Shown one piece after another: positions 11,924 to 22,759 of a DNA stretch of 64,000 bases; the first letter of the stretch is position 1, and every line of letters begins with the position of its first letter. A program made the position numbers and the translations under genes. The stretch lies in NCBI GenBank assembly GCA_023055425.1, contig JALGPY010000010.1, positions 50,838,165 to 50,902,164 of the forward strand, given 5' to 3'. The notes beneath the pieces were generated by a model, which was given only the letters and a program-made list of their open reading frames with translations, was not told where the DNA came from and ran no database searches. The DNA comes from Linanthus parryae (Eukaryota > Streptophyta > Magnoliopsida > Ericales > Polemoniaceae).

Positions 11924-13085
11924 ATGGAGTTCCGCTTTCCTTCAACTATTGGGTTGCTCATATTCTTCCTCCTCTTGTTCATGGTAGTAGATAACTATTC
12001 AAATCCAACTACTCACCTCCAAATCTTCTACATGACCATGGTGGTAGAATTATTTGGGACTAATATTAATTATGATATATTTGCTTTTCAAGTTAGGTTA
12101 GGGCTGTTATGTTATTGCTTGGCTTGCTTTCCAAGTTTAGGCTAGGTTCCGTTTCCTCCAAGGTTAAAGATTTCTTGTAATGGTTTCTTATTAAGTTGAA
12201 TATCCATATTCAAAGAAGAGGACCCGGAGGATTTGGTCATAAACAAAATCGTCTGGATCCTCTTCCCTTTCTTCTCTTCCTCCTTCCTTTTCCTTGTGCT
12301 CATCCAATATAGTCTGCAGTACCTCATCGAGTCTTTTATGTGCCTTCTGTAACCTATTTCTCACTCCAGTAATCAGCTGAATAAATTTCACGGATGGATA
12401 CACATCAGCAATACTGAAGCCTCCTACTAAGGCTGAAATTTCCTCCACTAGTGAGATTAACTTTTTCTCGTGTTTGCATTTGTTACCAAAAGCGGCTCTT
12501 GCAGTAATCCCATATTTTAGTGAGAATATTATCCTACTGAGATGAATTGGTGCTCGTCTTGCATCTGATGAAATTGAGCTGATCAGATTCAATACCTCCT
12601 CTTCCCTGATACCCCGGAATGTTTCGATACGTTGATGGCTTAAGAGCTCCATCGTGCAAATTTTTTGTAGTTGTTTCCAATAATCGCTGTATGGGGAAAA
12701 AGAAATATCCGTGGAGTTGTAAAGAAGGATATCAGCAGCTAGTAGGTACAGTCTGGAAGCAAAGATGTTATCATGGGTTTTCATGATTTATGTGGCCATT
12801 TCTTGTTTGGAAACAATTATGTAGAAACTACAAAAAGATGACAATATTACCGCAGTTATCTATGTTAGTTTTCCAATCATCCCATTTGAATATTAATCTA
12901 GAAACTACACAAAGATTTTTAATTCAGACTAAAATCTTATGTTATCCCATTTCAGGACATTTTTGGTAGTGGGAGCGAGACATCATCAACCACTCTAGAA
13001 TGGCAATCTTGGAACCCGGTGAAGAATCTAGAAATTATGCAAAGAATACAAGTTGATGTAAGAGATGTATTTGAAGGAAAATGAA
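11924..13085 (+). pseudogene. CYP71D-like P450-1, copy A, with inverted middle (pseudogene)
   Basis: Start MEFRFPS at 11924 gives an N-terminal membrane anchor (GLLIFFLLLFMVV) like CYP71D P450s. The reading is then lost. The central part of exon 1 lies on the minus strand (12238 to about 12824). The plus strand resumes with the end of exon 1 (DDNITAVIY, about 12837-12863), an intron (about 12864-12955, GT...CAG) and the start of exon 2 (DIFGSGSETSSTTLEW), which keeps the I-helix (A/G)GxET motif. A stop follows within ~40 codons; the K-helix and haem region are absent. The simplest reading is an in-place inversion of ~590 bp inside one gene, not two genes. Confidence 0.75.
12191..12824 (-). 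pseudogene. Inverted exon-1 segment of P450-1 copy A
   Basis: Minus-strand reading gives a ~180-residue open stretch: [75 protein letters not shown], then FGNKCKHEKKLISLVEEISA and GGFSIADVYPSVKFIQLITG. These are the B-C helix to G-helix parts of a CYP71D protein (roughly residues 90-260), with the WxxxR-like helix C. It is open from 12784 to 12191, but homology ends after EEDPDDFV near 12238, where a plus-strand EEDPEDLV meets it head to head. Upstream on the minus strand, homology reaches about 12824 through a stop (EMAT*IM). Confidence 0.85.
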
Positions 13086-13732
13086 TGTTAATGACTCTGA
13101 TCTTCTGAAATTGAAATTGTTGAAAATGATTAATAATAGGTGGTAAAAGAAGAATGAAAACAAAATAATACCAAAAATAGAGTAAGAGATTAGATTTCAT
13201 ATTTCCACCCGTGTGTTGATAGCTGGTTTTACAATTTTCAAAGGTTAAGATTTCAGTTGTATAATAAATAACTTGGCTGTCTTTGAGCCATCCAATTTAC
13301 TCGACATGTATCAAGAAAATATTCAAATTGATATCCAGATAAGGATTTTTGGAGTGGAAAAACATAATCAATCACAAACTAGCTGGTGAGATTATCATGG
13401 AAGGCTCGGTCTATATGTCATAAAATTCAGAAACGGTATCAGTCATGAGTTTGTTAGCTCATGACTTTCCGTGTCTTTCAATTACAGTTAATAACTTAAA
13501 TACTATAAAAAGTCTAAGATCCTAGTGGAAAATATAATAGTTCTATCCAAAATATATTTTACCCACATAAATAATCATATATGTGATACAAGGATAAATA
13601 GCTACCATCACTATACACGGGTATCTTGAAAATTTGTCAGACAAGGATAGAAAGCCTTTTTTCTAAACTTATAAATAAATAGCTACAAAGGCACATGCTA
13701 CAGCATCACTTTCCTCCTTCATATCTCTGAAT

Positions 13733-15122
13733 ATGGAAGTTTAATATCCTTCAATTCCTATCCTCCTCACTTTCTTCTTTATCTTCTTGTTCATGGTAGT
13801 GCGAGAAGCTAAAAAATCATACAAGGTAAAGTGCTCGGGTTCAAATTTTCCATCAGGACCATGGAAAGTGCCTCTAGTAGGAAACATGCACCAGCTAGCA
13901 GTCAGTTCATTGGTTCATTGCATAAGATATCATTCTCCACTAGAAATGGCCACATAAATTATGAACCAGCTAGCAACCAGTTGATTGTTTCTAACCCAGA
14001 AATGGCCACATAAATTATGAAAACACATGATACCATCTTTGCTTCCAGACCCTACCTACTAGCTGCTGATATCCTTCTTTACAACTCCACCGATATTGCT
14101 TTTTCCCCATACAACGATTACTGGAAACAGCTACGGAAAATTTGCACGATGGAGCTCTTAAGCCATCAACATATCCAAACATTCTGGGGTATCAGGGAAG
14201 AGGAGGTATTTAATCTGATCAGCTCAATTCATCAGATGCTAGAAGAGCACCAATTTATCTTAGTAGGATAATTTTCTCACTAACATATGGGATTACTGCA
14301 AGAGCCCCTTTTGGTAACAAATGCAAACACCAGGGAAAAGTTCATCTCAATAGTGGACGAAATTTAAGCCTTAGTAGGAGGCTTCAGTGTTGCTTATGTG
14401 TATCCCTTCGTGAATATTCTACAGCTGATTATTGGAGTGAGAAATAGGTTAGAGAAAGCAGATAAAAGACTCGATGAGATACTGCAGACTATATTGGATG
14501 AGAACAAGGTGAAGGAAAGAGGAAGATATGAAAGGGAAGAGGACGGGGAGGATTTCGTTGTGTCCTTCTAAGAATTCAGAAGCATTCAGTTCCAATTGAG
14601 GGATGACAATAGCAAAGCAGTTATCCAGGTTAGTTTTCCAATCATCCCATTTGAATACTAATTTAGAAAATACACAAAGATTTTTAATTCAGACTAACAT
14701 CTTATGCCAATCCCATTTCAGGACATTTTCAGCGGTGGGGGCGAGAGATCATCAACCATAGTAGAATGGCCAATCTCTGAACTGCTGAAAAATCCTGAAA
14801 TTATGTGAAGAACACAAGTTGAAGAAAAAGGGAATGTCGATGAATCGGGACTTCATGAATTGAATACTTGAAACTGGTGATCAAAGAAACCTTATTGTGT
14901 TCGTATCAGTAATTCTTCCCGTTTGGTGCTGGAAGAAGGATGTATCCAGGGATAGATTTTGCAATTCCAGACATAGAGCTTCTGCTGGAACAGTTATACC
15001 ATTTTGATTGGAAAATTCTAGGATCGAGACAAGAAAATTTTGATATGATAGAGGCCTTTGGTGCTTCAGTGAGGAGAAAGAATGATCTCTGTTTCATTCC
15101 CGTTCCTTATCAATATTCTTAA
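13733..15122 (+). pseudogene. CYP71D-like P450-2, copy A (pseudogene)
   Basis: The ATG at 13733 is followed by TAA at codon 4. The frame beyond is P450: membrane anchor, then GPWKVPLVGNMHQLAVSSLV. A deletion removes ~20 residues before EMAT, and further stops and shifts follow. The stretch 14017-14271 gives the B-C region ([20 protein letters not shown]). Exon 1 ends at 14628; a 93-bp intron (14629-14721) precedes DIFSGGGERSST, where the I-helix Thr (GGSET in P450-1) is Arg. Exon 2 lacks the K-helix to pre-haem part, about 210 bp, replaced by ~29 bp of filler. The haem loop reads GRRMYPGI, with Tyr (TAT, 14943-14945) for the Cys ligand. It ends with RRKNDLCFIPVP. Confidence 0.9.
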
Positions 15123-15589
15123 GTTAATAAGATCAGACAGAATATGTCTTTTGTGTGAATGACCATGTTGTCATTGATGTATTCATTTATAGAATTATCG
15201 GAGAACCACGTTGGGAGGTCTATGTACCTATAGGTATTTACCATAATGTATTCATTCCTTATAGGGGAATTCATTGATGTATTCATTCCTTTCAGGGAAC
15301 GTATTGCCCGTTTTCATCCTATCATAACTTTACCCATAATCTTACCTCAAACATAGCAGAAATAGTGATGACTTTATGTTGTAAATCTGTAAATGAAATT
15401 TTTAAGGAGAAGAACCTGTTCAGGGAAGAAGTAAAAGCCTGGAGGATTTATTGATACTGTGTGAATATATATGAACACTAGATTTTGTTTTATGGGTTCC
15501 AACTTCCAACTTTGGGTACATCCAGTTTTGTTATGGGAGAAGTATATGTCCATTGTCCCAGTGTATCATTTATACATCAAACATTGAGC

Positions 15590-15850
15590 TTCCATTTGCA
15601 CAGTCGTATAGCCATTTTGATTTGGAAATTCTAGGTCGAAGAAGGCATGAAGAATTTGACATGCGAAGGCCTTTGGTTTGTCAGAGAGAAGTCAGGTGGA
15701 AGAAGGCATGAAGAATTTGCTTACCATTTTGATTGGAAAATTCCAGGATCAAGTCAAGAAGATTTCGATATGATAGAGGCGTTTGCTGCTTCAGTGATGA
15801 GAAAGAATGATCTCTGTTTGATTCCTGTTCCTAATCAATGTCCTTATGTT
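15590..15850 (+). pseudogene. Extra P450 C-terminal fragments, block A
   Basis: Behind P450-2 are two more partial copies of the CYP71D tail. The first (about 15600-15690) reads SHFDLEILGRRRHEEFDM and is frameshifted. The second (about 15715-15842) reads YHFDWKIPGSSQEDFDMIEA then MRKNDLCLIPVPNQCP. Only the last ~45 codons of the family are present. A similar pair follows P450-2 in block B, so these tails predate the A/B duplication. Confidence 0.8.
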
Positions 15851-17410
15851 GATAAGATCACTCTGAATATATCTTTAGTTTGCATGATCATGTTGTTATT
15901 GGTGAGCATTTTTTGGAAGTGTTGTTTGTAAATTTATTGTGTTCGTATCAGTAACTTTTTTCCGTTAATTATTCCACATATCATAGGACTTTCTGAAACA
16001 TAAGAGGTCCTTGCGACTGGACGAACAGGCCCCTAAGGTCAGCTTTAAAAGATAGAAGCTCTCGCTAGCATTTGAGGAATAACAGTGATGTAGGACCAAG
16101 TATGTCGAAAATAATGTTGAAACGAGGAAAGCAGTTTCGGGCAAAACGCAAAATCAGGGGTAAAATCGACAGCATCAGGTTTATGATCGGACCATACCTT
16201 ATTTCGAGTAGAAACGATTTTCTAAAAATAACTCGAGACTATCACGAGCACCGTCTCGGTTTGGTCAAATTCAATCATCGTGACTGCGAAATCAGTTTTT
16301 TACTATTTTTGTTAATATTTGATTTAATTATTTCTCTTAATAGGAAAGTCCAATTGGCAATCAGTCAATTGGGTTGATCTTAGAATATTTCAGAGTAAGT
16401 AGAATATCTTGTTAGTTAATTGTTTCCTTTTGAGTAATTTTTTGTATTTTAAACTTTTACTTTATTTAAACGATGTAAGCCTTATAGCAAATCATTTTTT
16501 TACCTCATTACCAATAATATTTTAGAATTCTCATGTTTTGAGAGTCGTTTAATATCCCCGAATAACGTTTATGTTATTCATTTTTTTTTCCGACAGCTTC
16601 AAATAGGCACAAAACTGGTATCGAATGAAACTCTTTTTTGTTTTTACCAGTTTTCACCAGTATGATAGTAAAATATGATCGAAGTTTTCAAGACTTGATC
16701 ATAAGGTTATTGAATGAGTATAGACACGTATTTTTTCATGATGTAATGCTTACGTGACTACTCCATTCACAAGCCGTAAAAAGAGTTGAAAACCAACAAC
16801 AATCCTAGTGACTGAAAACGTTGTTGTAGCCGAATTTGTAAGCTTCATAATACGTTCTCAAGATAAGAAGGTTGGACTTCTGAAGTCGGGGCTGAGGACA
16901 AGATGGAGTGTGTAAGCAAAAAAGTTTTCTGGTAGAGCTCTAAGGATAAGATAGAGATATATGTCATCAACAATCTCACAAATGCTGACTACAATGTTTT
17001 GTTATCTTCTTCCCTACAAGATAAGAAAGCAACACTATTTCAGCATATTGGATAGTGTATCTGGCTAAGGAGTTCCAAATCCCTTCATCTCCAATGTTCT
17101 TTTTCTCATGTTATTGTTTGTGAACTAAAACGAATAAGATTTTAATAGACAAAAATATTTCTTCTCCTTTGAATTAACCCAATAAAAAATCCTTCTTTTC
17201 TTAAAGCAGGGTAGAAGAAAATAAATTTACATACAACATCTTGATCGAATCATATGTAATGATCAATAAAATAATTTGAATCCGATTTGGTTTCTCAGGG
17301 GAATTCTTTGGAACATGTTTATAAGTGTTTTCAAACTAACTTAGGAAAAGGAGAAATAACTCCTAGATGGTCACAGTCACATGCATTCAAGTACATTTAG
17401 AACTTGTACA
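15851..17410. other. Non-coding part of block A with two empty insertion sites
   Basis: A/T-rich DNA without a supported gene. It aligns with 47560-48201, 51550-51999 and 63035-63430. Near 16524-16536 it lacks the Ale-like element found at 48202-51549. Near 16965-16980 (GAGATATATGTCA) it lacks the small LTR element found at 61062-63034. It therefore serves as the unoccupied reference for both insertions. Confidence 0.7.
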
Positions 17411-18734
17411 TAACCTATAGGCTTAATTACTTAATGCTTACCCCCAGTATAGTGAAACTATCACATTGCACTACCCACTATCAAAACTTACTGATAATGT
17501 TCCCCATTTGCAATAAATCAGTCACTTTCAAACTGGGAAAACATTTCCGTCCATCACTTAACGGAATAAGCCGTTAGTTGACTTTGATGCCCTTTTGTTA
17601 TGAGGGCAGAATTGTCAATTAGTGCCGTTGAAGAACACTAAGATCATCAACTGAGTTCATAACATTCACCACCACAACCACCACTGCCACCACCACATGA
17701 ACCCAGAAACCGGCAATCCCACCACCAGCACCGCCACATGGACCCAGAATCCGGCCACCCACAACCCTTGTCACGGTGCTCAACCCCTCCACGGAAACCT
17801 GCTAAACCCAGATCAAACCAAACTCTACAGGAGTTACCACCTCAATCCAAATTCAGGAAAACATTTCCCCTTTTTCACATCTAAACCTCATCTGGCAGCC
17901 AACCATTCCACCATTTCAGAACTCACACTCACCATCACCTCGCTAAGCTCCGATCAGTTCTAGCCCAAGCAATCCATCCACCACTTCCCCAATCCCATCT
18001 AAACAACGCCACCACGGAGCCATCAAAACCCATAAAACACCCAAGTTCTTCCTCAACCCGAAGCTCCTGAGCACTACGACGGCTACAAACCACAAAATTG
18101 AAAACCCAGTAACATCTGTCCAACCCCCAAGTGAACACAACCTAGGACAGAGAGAAGCGGTCATCCTAATTAGCAACCAGAGAATCGGTCATCCTACCTG
18201 CAACCAGAGACCTCAAACACTAGAACTCGATCCCAAAACCCAGAGCACACCCACAATTTTCGGCAGCAACTCCCAATCGCCCCGAAGCCAGATTAAGAGG
18301 GTTCGATTGGAGAGGATAGGGGATAGATTGGGGCTCGGATTGAGTGATTATGGCTTGATCGATCTCGGGTATTTGTTGAAGGTGTAACCCTGTGCAAGGA
18401 CGGAGGAAGAAGAAGAAGAAGATAGGGAGAAGTGAAGAAGAACAAGAGAAGTGAAGAAGGCAAGACAGAGTTTGAAAGGCTGTAGAGAACTAGAGATGGA
18501 TGGAGATGGAACCTTATCTTCTTCCTCTTTTTCTTTTTTCTTATTATTCATTTAACAGAAGACATTTTTACCCTTTTGACATGGAAGGCGTTTAGATGAT
18601 TTTTTCTCCCAGTTTGAAAGTGACTGATTTATTGCAAATGGGGAACATTATCAGCAAGTTTTGATAATGGGTAGTGCAATGTGATAGTTTCACTATACTG
18701 GGGGTAGGCATTAAGTAATTAAGCCTAACCTATA
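17411..18734. mobile_element. Non-autonomous MULE (Mutator-like) with long TIRs and a 9-bp TSD
   Basis: The element spans 17420-18725 (1306 bp). Its ends are ~119-bp terminal inverted repeats (17420-17538 and 18607-18725), starting GGCTTAATTACTTAATGC, with about three mismatches. A perfect 9-bp target duplication TAACCTATA flanks it (17411-17419 and 18726-18734); 9 bp is the Mutator signature. The uninterrupted site, one copy of TAACCTATA, is in the paralogous region near 63439-63447. No transposase is encoded. The interior has CCA/CAC-rich DNA and a GAA-rich run and could be captured host sequence, but I cannot identify a parent gene. Confidence 0.93.
17690..18560 (-). other. Interior of the MULE, possible captured sequence
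   Basis: The interior is richer in C and A than its flanks. On the minus strand a 67-codon frame (18348-18551) reads KLCLAFFTSLVLLHFSLSSS, a low-complexity hydrophobic and Ser-rich stretch resembling a signal peptide or UTR-derived poly-CT tract. On the plus strand 17697-17963 is Pro/Thr/Asn-rich. Neither has a recognisable domain. This could be a fragment of a host gene in Pack-MULE fashion; a parent locus would be needed to show that. Confidence 0.3.
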
Positions 18735-20175
18735 TGATATACATAAATCCATTAATCATTTAGTTGTATGACATAAACACAACATAAATTTATCAGAGTA
18801 ATATTCAATCTACAATCTAACCGTTCACACGGAAGATGGAAACCGTCTCTTCTTTGATGGACTTTCTTGTACTAGTAAATAGCATGCGCTTTACACGTGG
18901 GAAATTTATTTACATAATTTGGGTGATTCAATGTGATTTTCACATCTTATATATGTGTTACTTGTAAAAGCACTAAATTATAATATGGTGAAGACATGCG
19001 TCATTTATTTGAACTCTCTAACGGGGAAGACATGTGTCATGCTTATTTGGACTCTCTAATCAATGGTTATAAGGAAAGCGTAAGTTCTTTCAAATTAATG
19101 TGCAACATGACATATTAGTAATCACATAACCTCCATCATAATTGTCAACAACTCCTATTTATATGATTAATTTATAAGTGCAATTAACTAGTACATTTGA
19201 TATCATGAGCTACAAAATATTAAACACTCCACACATGAAAGGGGGTGATTCTTAACGAGCAAGTATTAATCCTGACAGAGCCCCTCACTAATTTTATATC
19301 TCGTATGATCAATTTACCCTTTCGAATCATTATTATGTCAACATCCACATTTGTTTAGTGGGTTAGTAGTTTCAAGTTCCAGGAAACCACTCCCTGCAAG
19401 TAAGTACTAGTATAATTAAATAGTTAATTTATTTATGGGTTCATTCAAGCCAGAAAAATAATAATAATGAAATTAAGAAAATTTTTGAAACGGCATTTAT
19501 GTAAGCTTGACAATACATTCACGATAGGAAGGTTAGACTTACGAATTCGGGGACAAAGATGGAGGCTGTAATCAAAAATGATTTCTAGGACACGACATTG
19601 TATCGGCATCACATATCCTCAACCATCAACCATCACATAACTGCTGACTACAATAACGTCATCACTAAAAATAAATGTCATCTTCTTTTTGTTACAACAT
19701 AAGAAAGAAACATTGTATCGGCATAATATATTTTTTATTATTAGACCAAGCCTAAAGAATTAAGGCCCAAAGTCTACAGAGAGAGCAGAAGAATGAAGCC
19801 GAAAACCGAAGACTTCGGTGCTAAGGAACCACAATTTTAAGCAACTTCGATTAAAATCGGTCCATTTAATTTACTTATGTTTGTTATGCCACAATATTTT
19901 AATCCAAAAATGTGAAGATTAAGATAATCTCAGTGCAATTTTAAAATCTTCACAAAAAGGGGATTATGCTGATGAAATTCTCCAGAAAAAACAGTTTTAA
20001 TGTGTTTTTGACATTAGCATGATCATAGTTCTTTTGTAAGTTGGTGCATTCAAGAAATTAGCGGCATGACTCATTAATTTCTTTCTAATGGATCAAATTA
20101 AAATTCTACATTTTCAGTTCAGCTGGATTATTCACTCTGAATTATTTCGATTTTATAATTTTCAGCTGCCCAATT
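18735..20175. other. Non-coding A/T-rich DNA
   Basis: No gene supported. Up to about 19300 it parallels 63448-64000 (the tail of blocks A and B). From 19300 to 20175 I see only A/T-rich sequence with no recognised repeat boundary. Confidence 0.5.
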
Positions 20176-20514
20176 CACTCTCTGTAAGTTTATTTGTACT
20201 AAGTCATAACTTTAAGTATAATCTCTGCTATTATCAAACACTCGTCTAATCAAACCGTGCAAAATGCAACCGTTCAGTAACACTGTATTTAAGCCTCCTT
20301 TTCTTCCTCATTCAATAGATTTGATCCTCTCTCTTCATTTATGTGTTTTGTTTCTCTCTTCACCTAGAGCCTCTTTAGCTCTCTTCATGAAATCCAAACC
20401 TAGGTTTTCATGGCATCACAGCCTCATGCTCGCTGATCTTACCATGGCCCAAAACTCCACCAATCAGCTCTTTCTTCTTTCCAATAACAACAATTTGATG
20501 CCTTTTACGTTCGA

Positions 20515-20590
20515 TATTTCAAAGGTGTTTACTGCTTCAGTGAGGAGAAAGAATGATATCAGTTTCATTTCTGTTCCTAATCAAACATAG
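20515..20590 (+). pseudogene. P450 tail fragment inside the inverted-repeat arm
   Basis: The reading TASVRRKNDISFISVPNQT matches the end of the CYP71D pseudogenes (GASVRRKNDLCFIPVP). The DNA run GCTTCAGTGAGGAGAAAGAA is identical to the tail of P450-2 near 15066. A reverse-complement copy lies in the other arm near 21076-21100. Only ~20 codons are present. Confidence 0.75.
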
Positions 20591-20639
20591 ATCAAACATA
20601 CTCTCCACCACCGTTCCATTCCAACGCCACCACCGCTCC

Positions 20640-21030
20640 AACAAACACGAATCCGGGATATGCTGAGTCAAGATCAGGCCCTGCTTACCCTCATCAACGC
20701 CACCTTAACTGAGGAGGGTGTCGCTCATGTTACTGGTCTAAGAATCTACTACATCTATTTTGTTATCTCTACAGAGAAGGTATGCTTCCTTGACTTGACC
20801 CAATATTCTACATCTGGTTGAAATCTATTCGTGTTAATCTTGATGTGGCTATGATTTCTGTTGATGACGAGGACATGCTTTTATGTATTTTGAATAGATT
20901 AGCGGATGAATAAAATGCTTTCCGCTCTTATATAGGCACTCAATTTGCATGCATTGCTTAAAGCTTGAAGAACGTATGTTGGATTCTATAGAGCGGCGGT
21001 GGAAAGAGCGTTGCAACTTCCAACAACCAG
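20640..21030 (+). pseudogene. Ty1/copia gag remnant in the inverted-repeat spacer
   Basis: Plus-strand reading gives SQDQALLTLINATLTEEGVA, then after a gap VNLDVAMISVDDEDMLLCIL and NRLADE, and later EERMLDSIERRW. These match the wording of plant copia gag (UBN2-type), where a short 'DQALLxxINATLTEE' block and a 'VSDEDxxxYxLNGLPDE' block are usual. Frameshifts and a stop break it, and no pol or LTR is attached. Confidence 0.6.
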
Positions 21031-21765
21031 CTCTCTCTCAAATCAATGTTCTTAAGTTGATTAGGAACGTGAATCATTCTTTCTCCTCACTGAAGCAGCA
21101 GAGCCACTGTCATATCGAACGTAAAAGGCATTGAATTGTTGTTGTTGGAAAGAAGAAACAACGGATTGGTGGTGTTCTGGGCCATGGTAAGATCAAAAGC
21201 GGGGAGCGTGAGGCTTTGATGCCATGAAAGCCTACATTAGGATTTCATGAAGAGAGCCAAAGAGCCTGTCGGTGAAGACAGAAACAAAACACATAAATGA
21301 AGAGAGATGATCAAATATATTGAATGAGGAAAAAAAGGAGGCTAAAATAAAACACTATGGAACGGTCGCATTTTGCACGATTAGGTTAGACTAGCGTTTG
21401 ATAATAGCAGAGATTAGACTTCAAGTTATGAATTAGTACAAATAAACTTACAGAGAGTGGAGTGGGGGGCATAATGGACTTTTGGCTCTTATTCTATGTT
21501 AGATTGAAGTTCAATTCACTCTTTTCAGTTTTTACCAATCTGATGGTTGAAAACGGTCAATTTCAAAACTTGATAAAAAATGAGTCCAGGCACATGTGTC
21601 GTTTCATGTAACGCTTACAAGACTACACCTTCCTTCTCAAGCGGTAAAAAGAGTTGAAAACCAACAACAACCTTTTGACTAAAGAAGGTCTTGTAGCCGA
21701 ATTTTTAAGAAGTATGGTACGTAGTAAAACTCTGCGTAAGAGACCTAAAAACCTTAACAGGTAAC

Positions 21766-22070
21766 ATATGTCCTGGGATATCATTTGCTCTTCCAAACAT
21801 AGAGCTCCCGTTGGCACAATTATTATACCATTTTGATTGGGAAACTCCAGGTAGATTAAAGCCAGGAGAATTCGAGTGTATCATTTTCTCACATCAAACA
21901 TTGTACAAAATGCCTTTGGTTTGTTTCCTAGGTCCCGTTCGCGCGGTCCTAGTACCATTTTGATTGGGAAATTCCAGGTGGAATAAGGAATGAAGAATTT
22001 GACATGGCGGATGCCTTTGGTTTGTTAGTGACAAGACAGAGTCATTTCTTTAATATTTCCATTCCTTAGC
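21766..22070 (+). pseudogene. P450 C-terminal fragments with the haem Cys retained
   Basis: It starts at the haem loop: [20 protein letters not shown] then YHFDWETPG. The Cys codon TGT is at 21769-21771, unlike the Tyr in P450-2. The join to upstream DNA is abrupt, so the fragment begins right at the Cys-loop. A second tail piece follows (about 21951-22070): [20 protein letters not shown] ending at a stop. It derives from a different, originally normal CYP71D paralogue. Confidence 0.8.
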
Positions 22071-22299
22071 ATCCTACTAAGGTTACGAAGGATCACTAGG
22101 AGCATCTCTGATGCTCATGATCCTGTCATTTGAGAACATTTTATTACACTCATTTTAAGTAAATAATTTAGGTATTGCGTTAGCACGTCAGATTACCGAG
22201 AGGCATTTTGTTCTGCTTATATACTATTAAGGAATAGCAACTACAGAAACATAAAGTGTCTGGTATGAGGTAATCTACCGAAGAAGTAATGAAGGAAGC
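22071..22299. other. Non-coding DNA, copia insertion target
   Basis: No gene seen. The last five bases (GAAGC, 22295-22299) are the target duplication of the copia element that follows; the matching GAAGC is at 29892-29896. Confidence 0.8.
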
Positions 22300-22745
22300 T
22301 GTTAGCATTATGTGCGCCCATGTGGGGTGCACAGTGCAATTAACCTAAACTTATGGGTTTAGGTGAGACAAGCTCAAACCTTATGGGGTTAGTAGCAAGG
22401 ACAAACCCTAGGGGGTTATGTTGCAATAGGCTATAAGTCTGTCTATATAAGGAGACAGCCTCCTATTATTTTATACACAATACTGTAGAGATCATGTGCT
22501 GATCATAATACAGTAAACCCTAGACTCTCTCTTCAACTAGCCTCCATCGCGTGGAACTTGGTGTGGATCAGAGCTCTCGTCCTAGTGATTCGAGCCAGAT
22601 TGTGGGAGCAAGAAGAGCACGTGAAAGCAAGCACCCTACGATCATCCGTTGCGCTTAGGAGCTAAGGAAGACAAGGTAAACACATGAATATTCCGCTTTA
22701 GTTCATGTTGTAGATCTGAATATGTTAGATCAAGTACGTCCTTCA
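22300..22745 (+). repeat. 5' LTR of the copia element
   Basis: It begins TGTTAGCATT and ends GTACGTCCTTCA. A TATA box (CTATATAAGG) lies at about 22443-22452, consistent with a promoter in U3. It differs from the 3' LTR by a G/A in the GGAGACAGCC stretch (A in the 3' copy) and a G/T in AAGAGCACG (T in the 3' copy). Confidence 0.95.
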
Positions 22746-22746
22746 T

Positions 22747-22759
22747 TGGTATCAGAGCC
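22747..22759 (+). promoter_or_regulatory. Primer-binding site (initiator Met tRNA type)
   Basis: TGGTATCAGAGCC lies one base inside the 5' LTR. This is the usual plant copia primer-binding sequence, complementary to the 3' end of initiator Met tRNA. Confidence 0.9.

Larger units (their letters stand above)
11254..19300 (+). repeat. P450 block A, paralogous to block B (42381 onward)
   Basis: From TTGCACCGGATAAA at 11254 the sequence parallels the region from 42381, in the same order: promoter-like DNA, P450-1 with an inverted middle, P450-2, C-terminal fragments, then non-coding DNA. The last can be followed past the MULE to about 19300, where block B leaves the window at 64000. Upstream of 11254 and 42381 the two copies share nothing. 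Three mobile elements are present in one block and absent from the other, which resolves their insertion sites. Confidence 0.85.
20176..21460. repeat. Large inverted repeat (arms ~405-410 bp, spacer ~465 bp)
   Basis: The left arm 20176-20584 and right arm about 21052-21460 are reverse complements with scattered mismatches and small indels. Shared blocks include CTCTGTAAGTTTATTTGTAC, the TGCTATTATCAAAC region, and CATTCTTTCTCCTCACTGAA read in reverse. The inner end of each arm carries the P450 tail sequence ASVRRKND. The spacer holds a copia gag remnant. A transcript through it could fold into a long hairpin. It may have formed by inverted insertion of two copies of a copia leader, or by a fold-back event. 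Confidence 0.8.
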
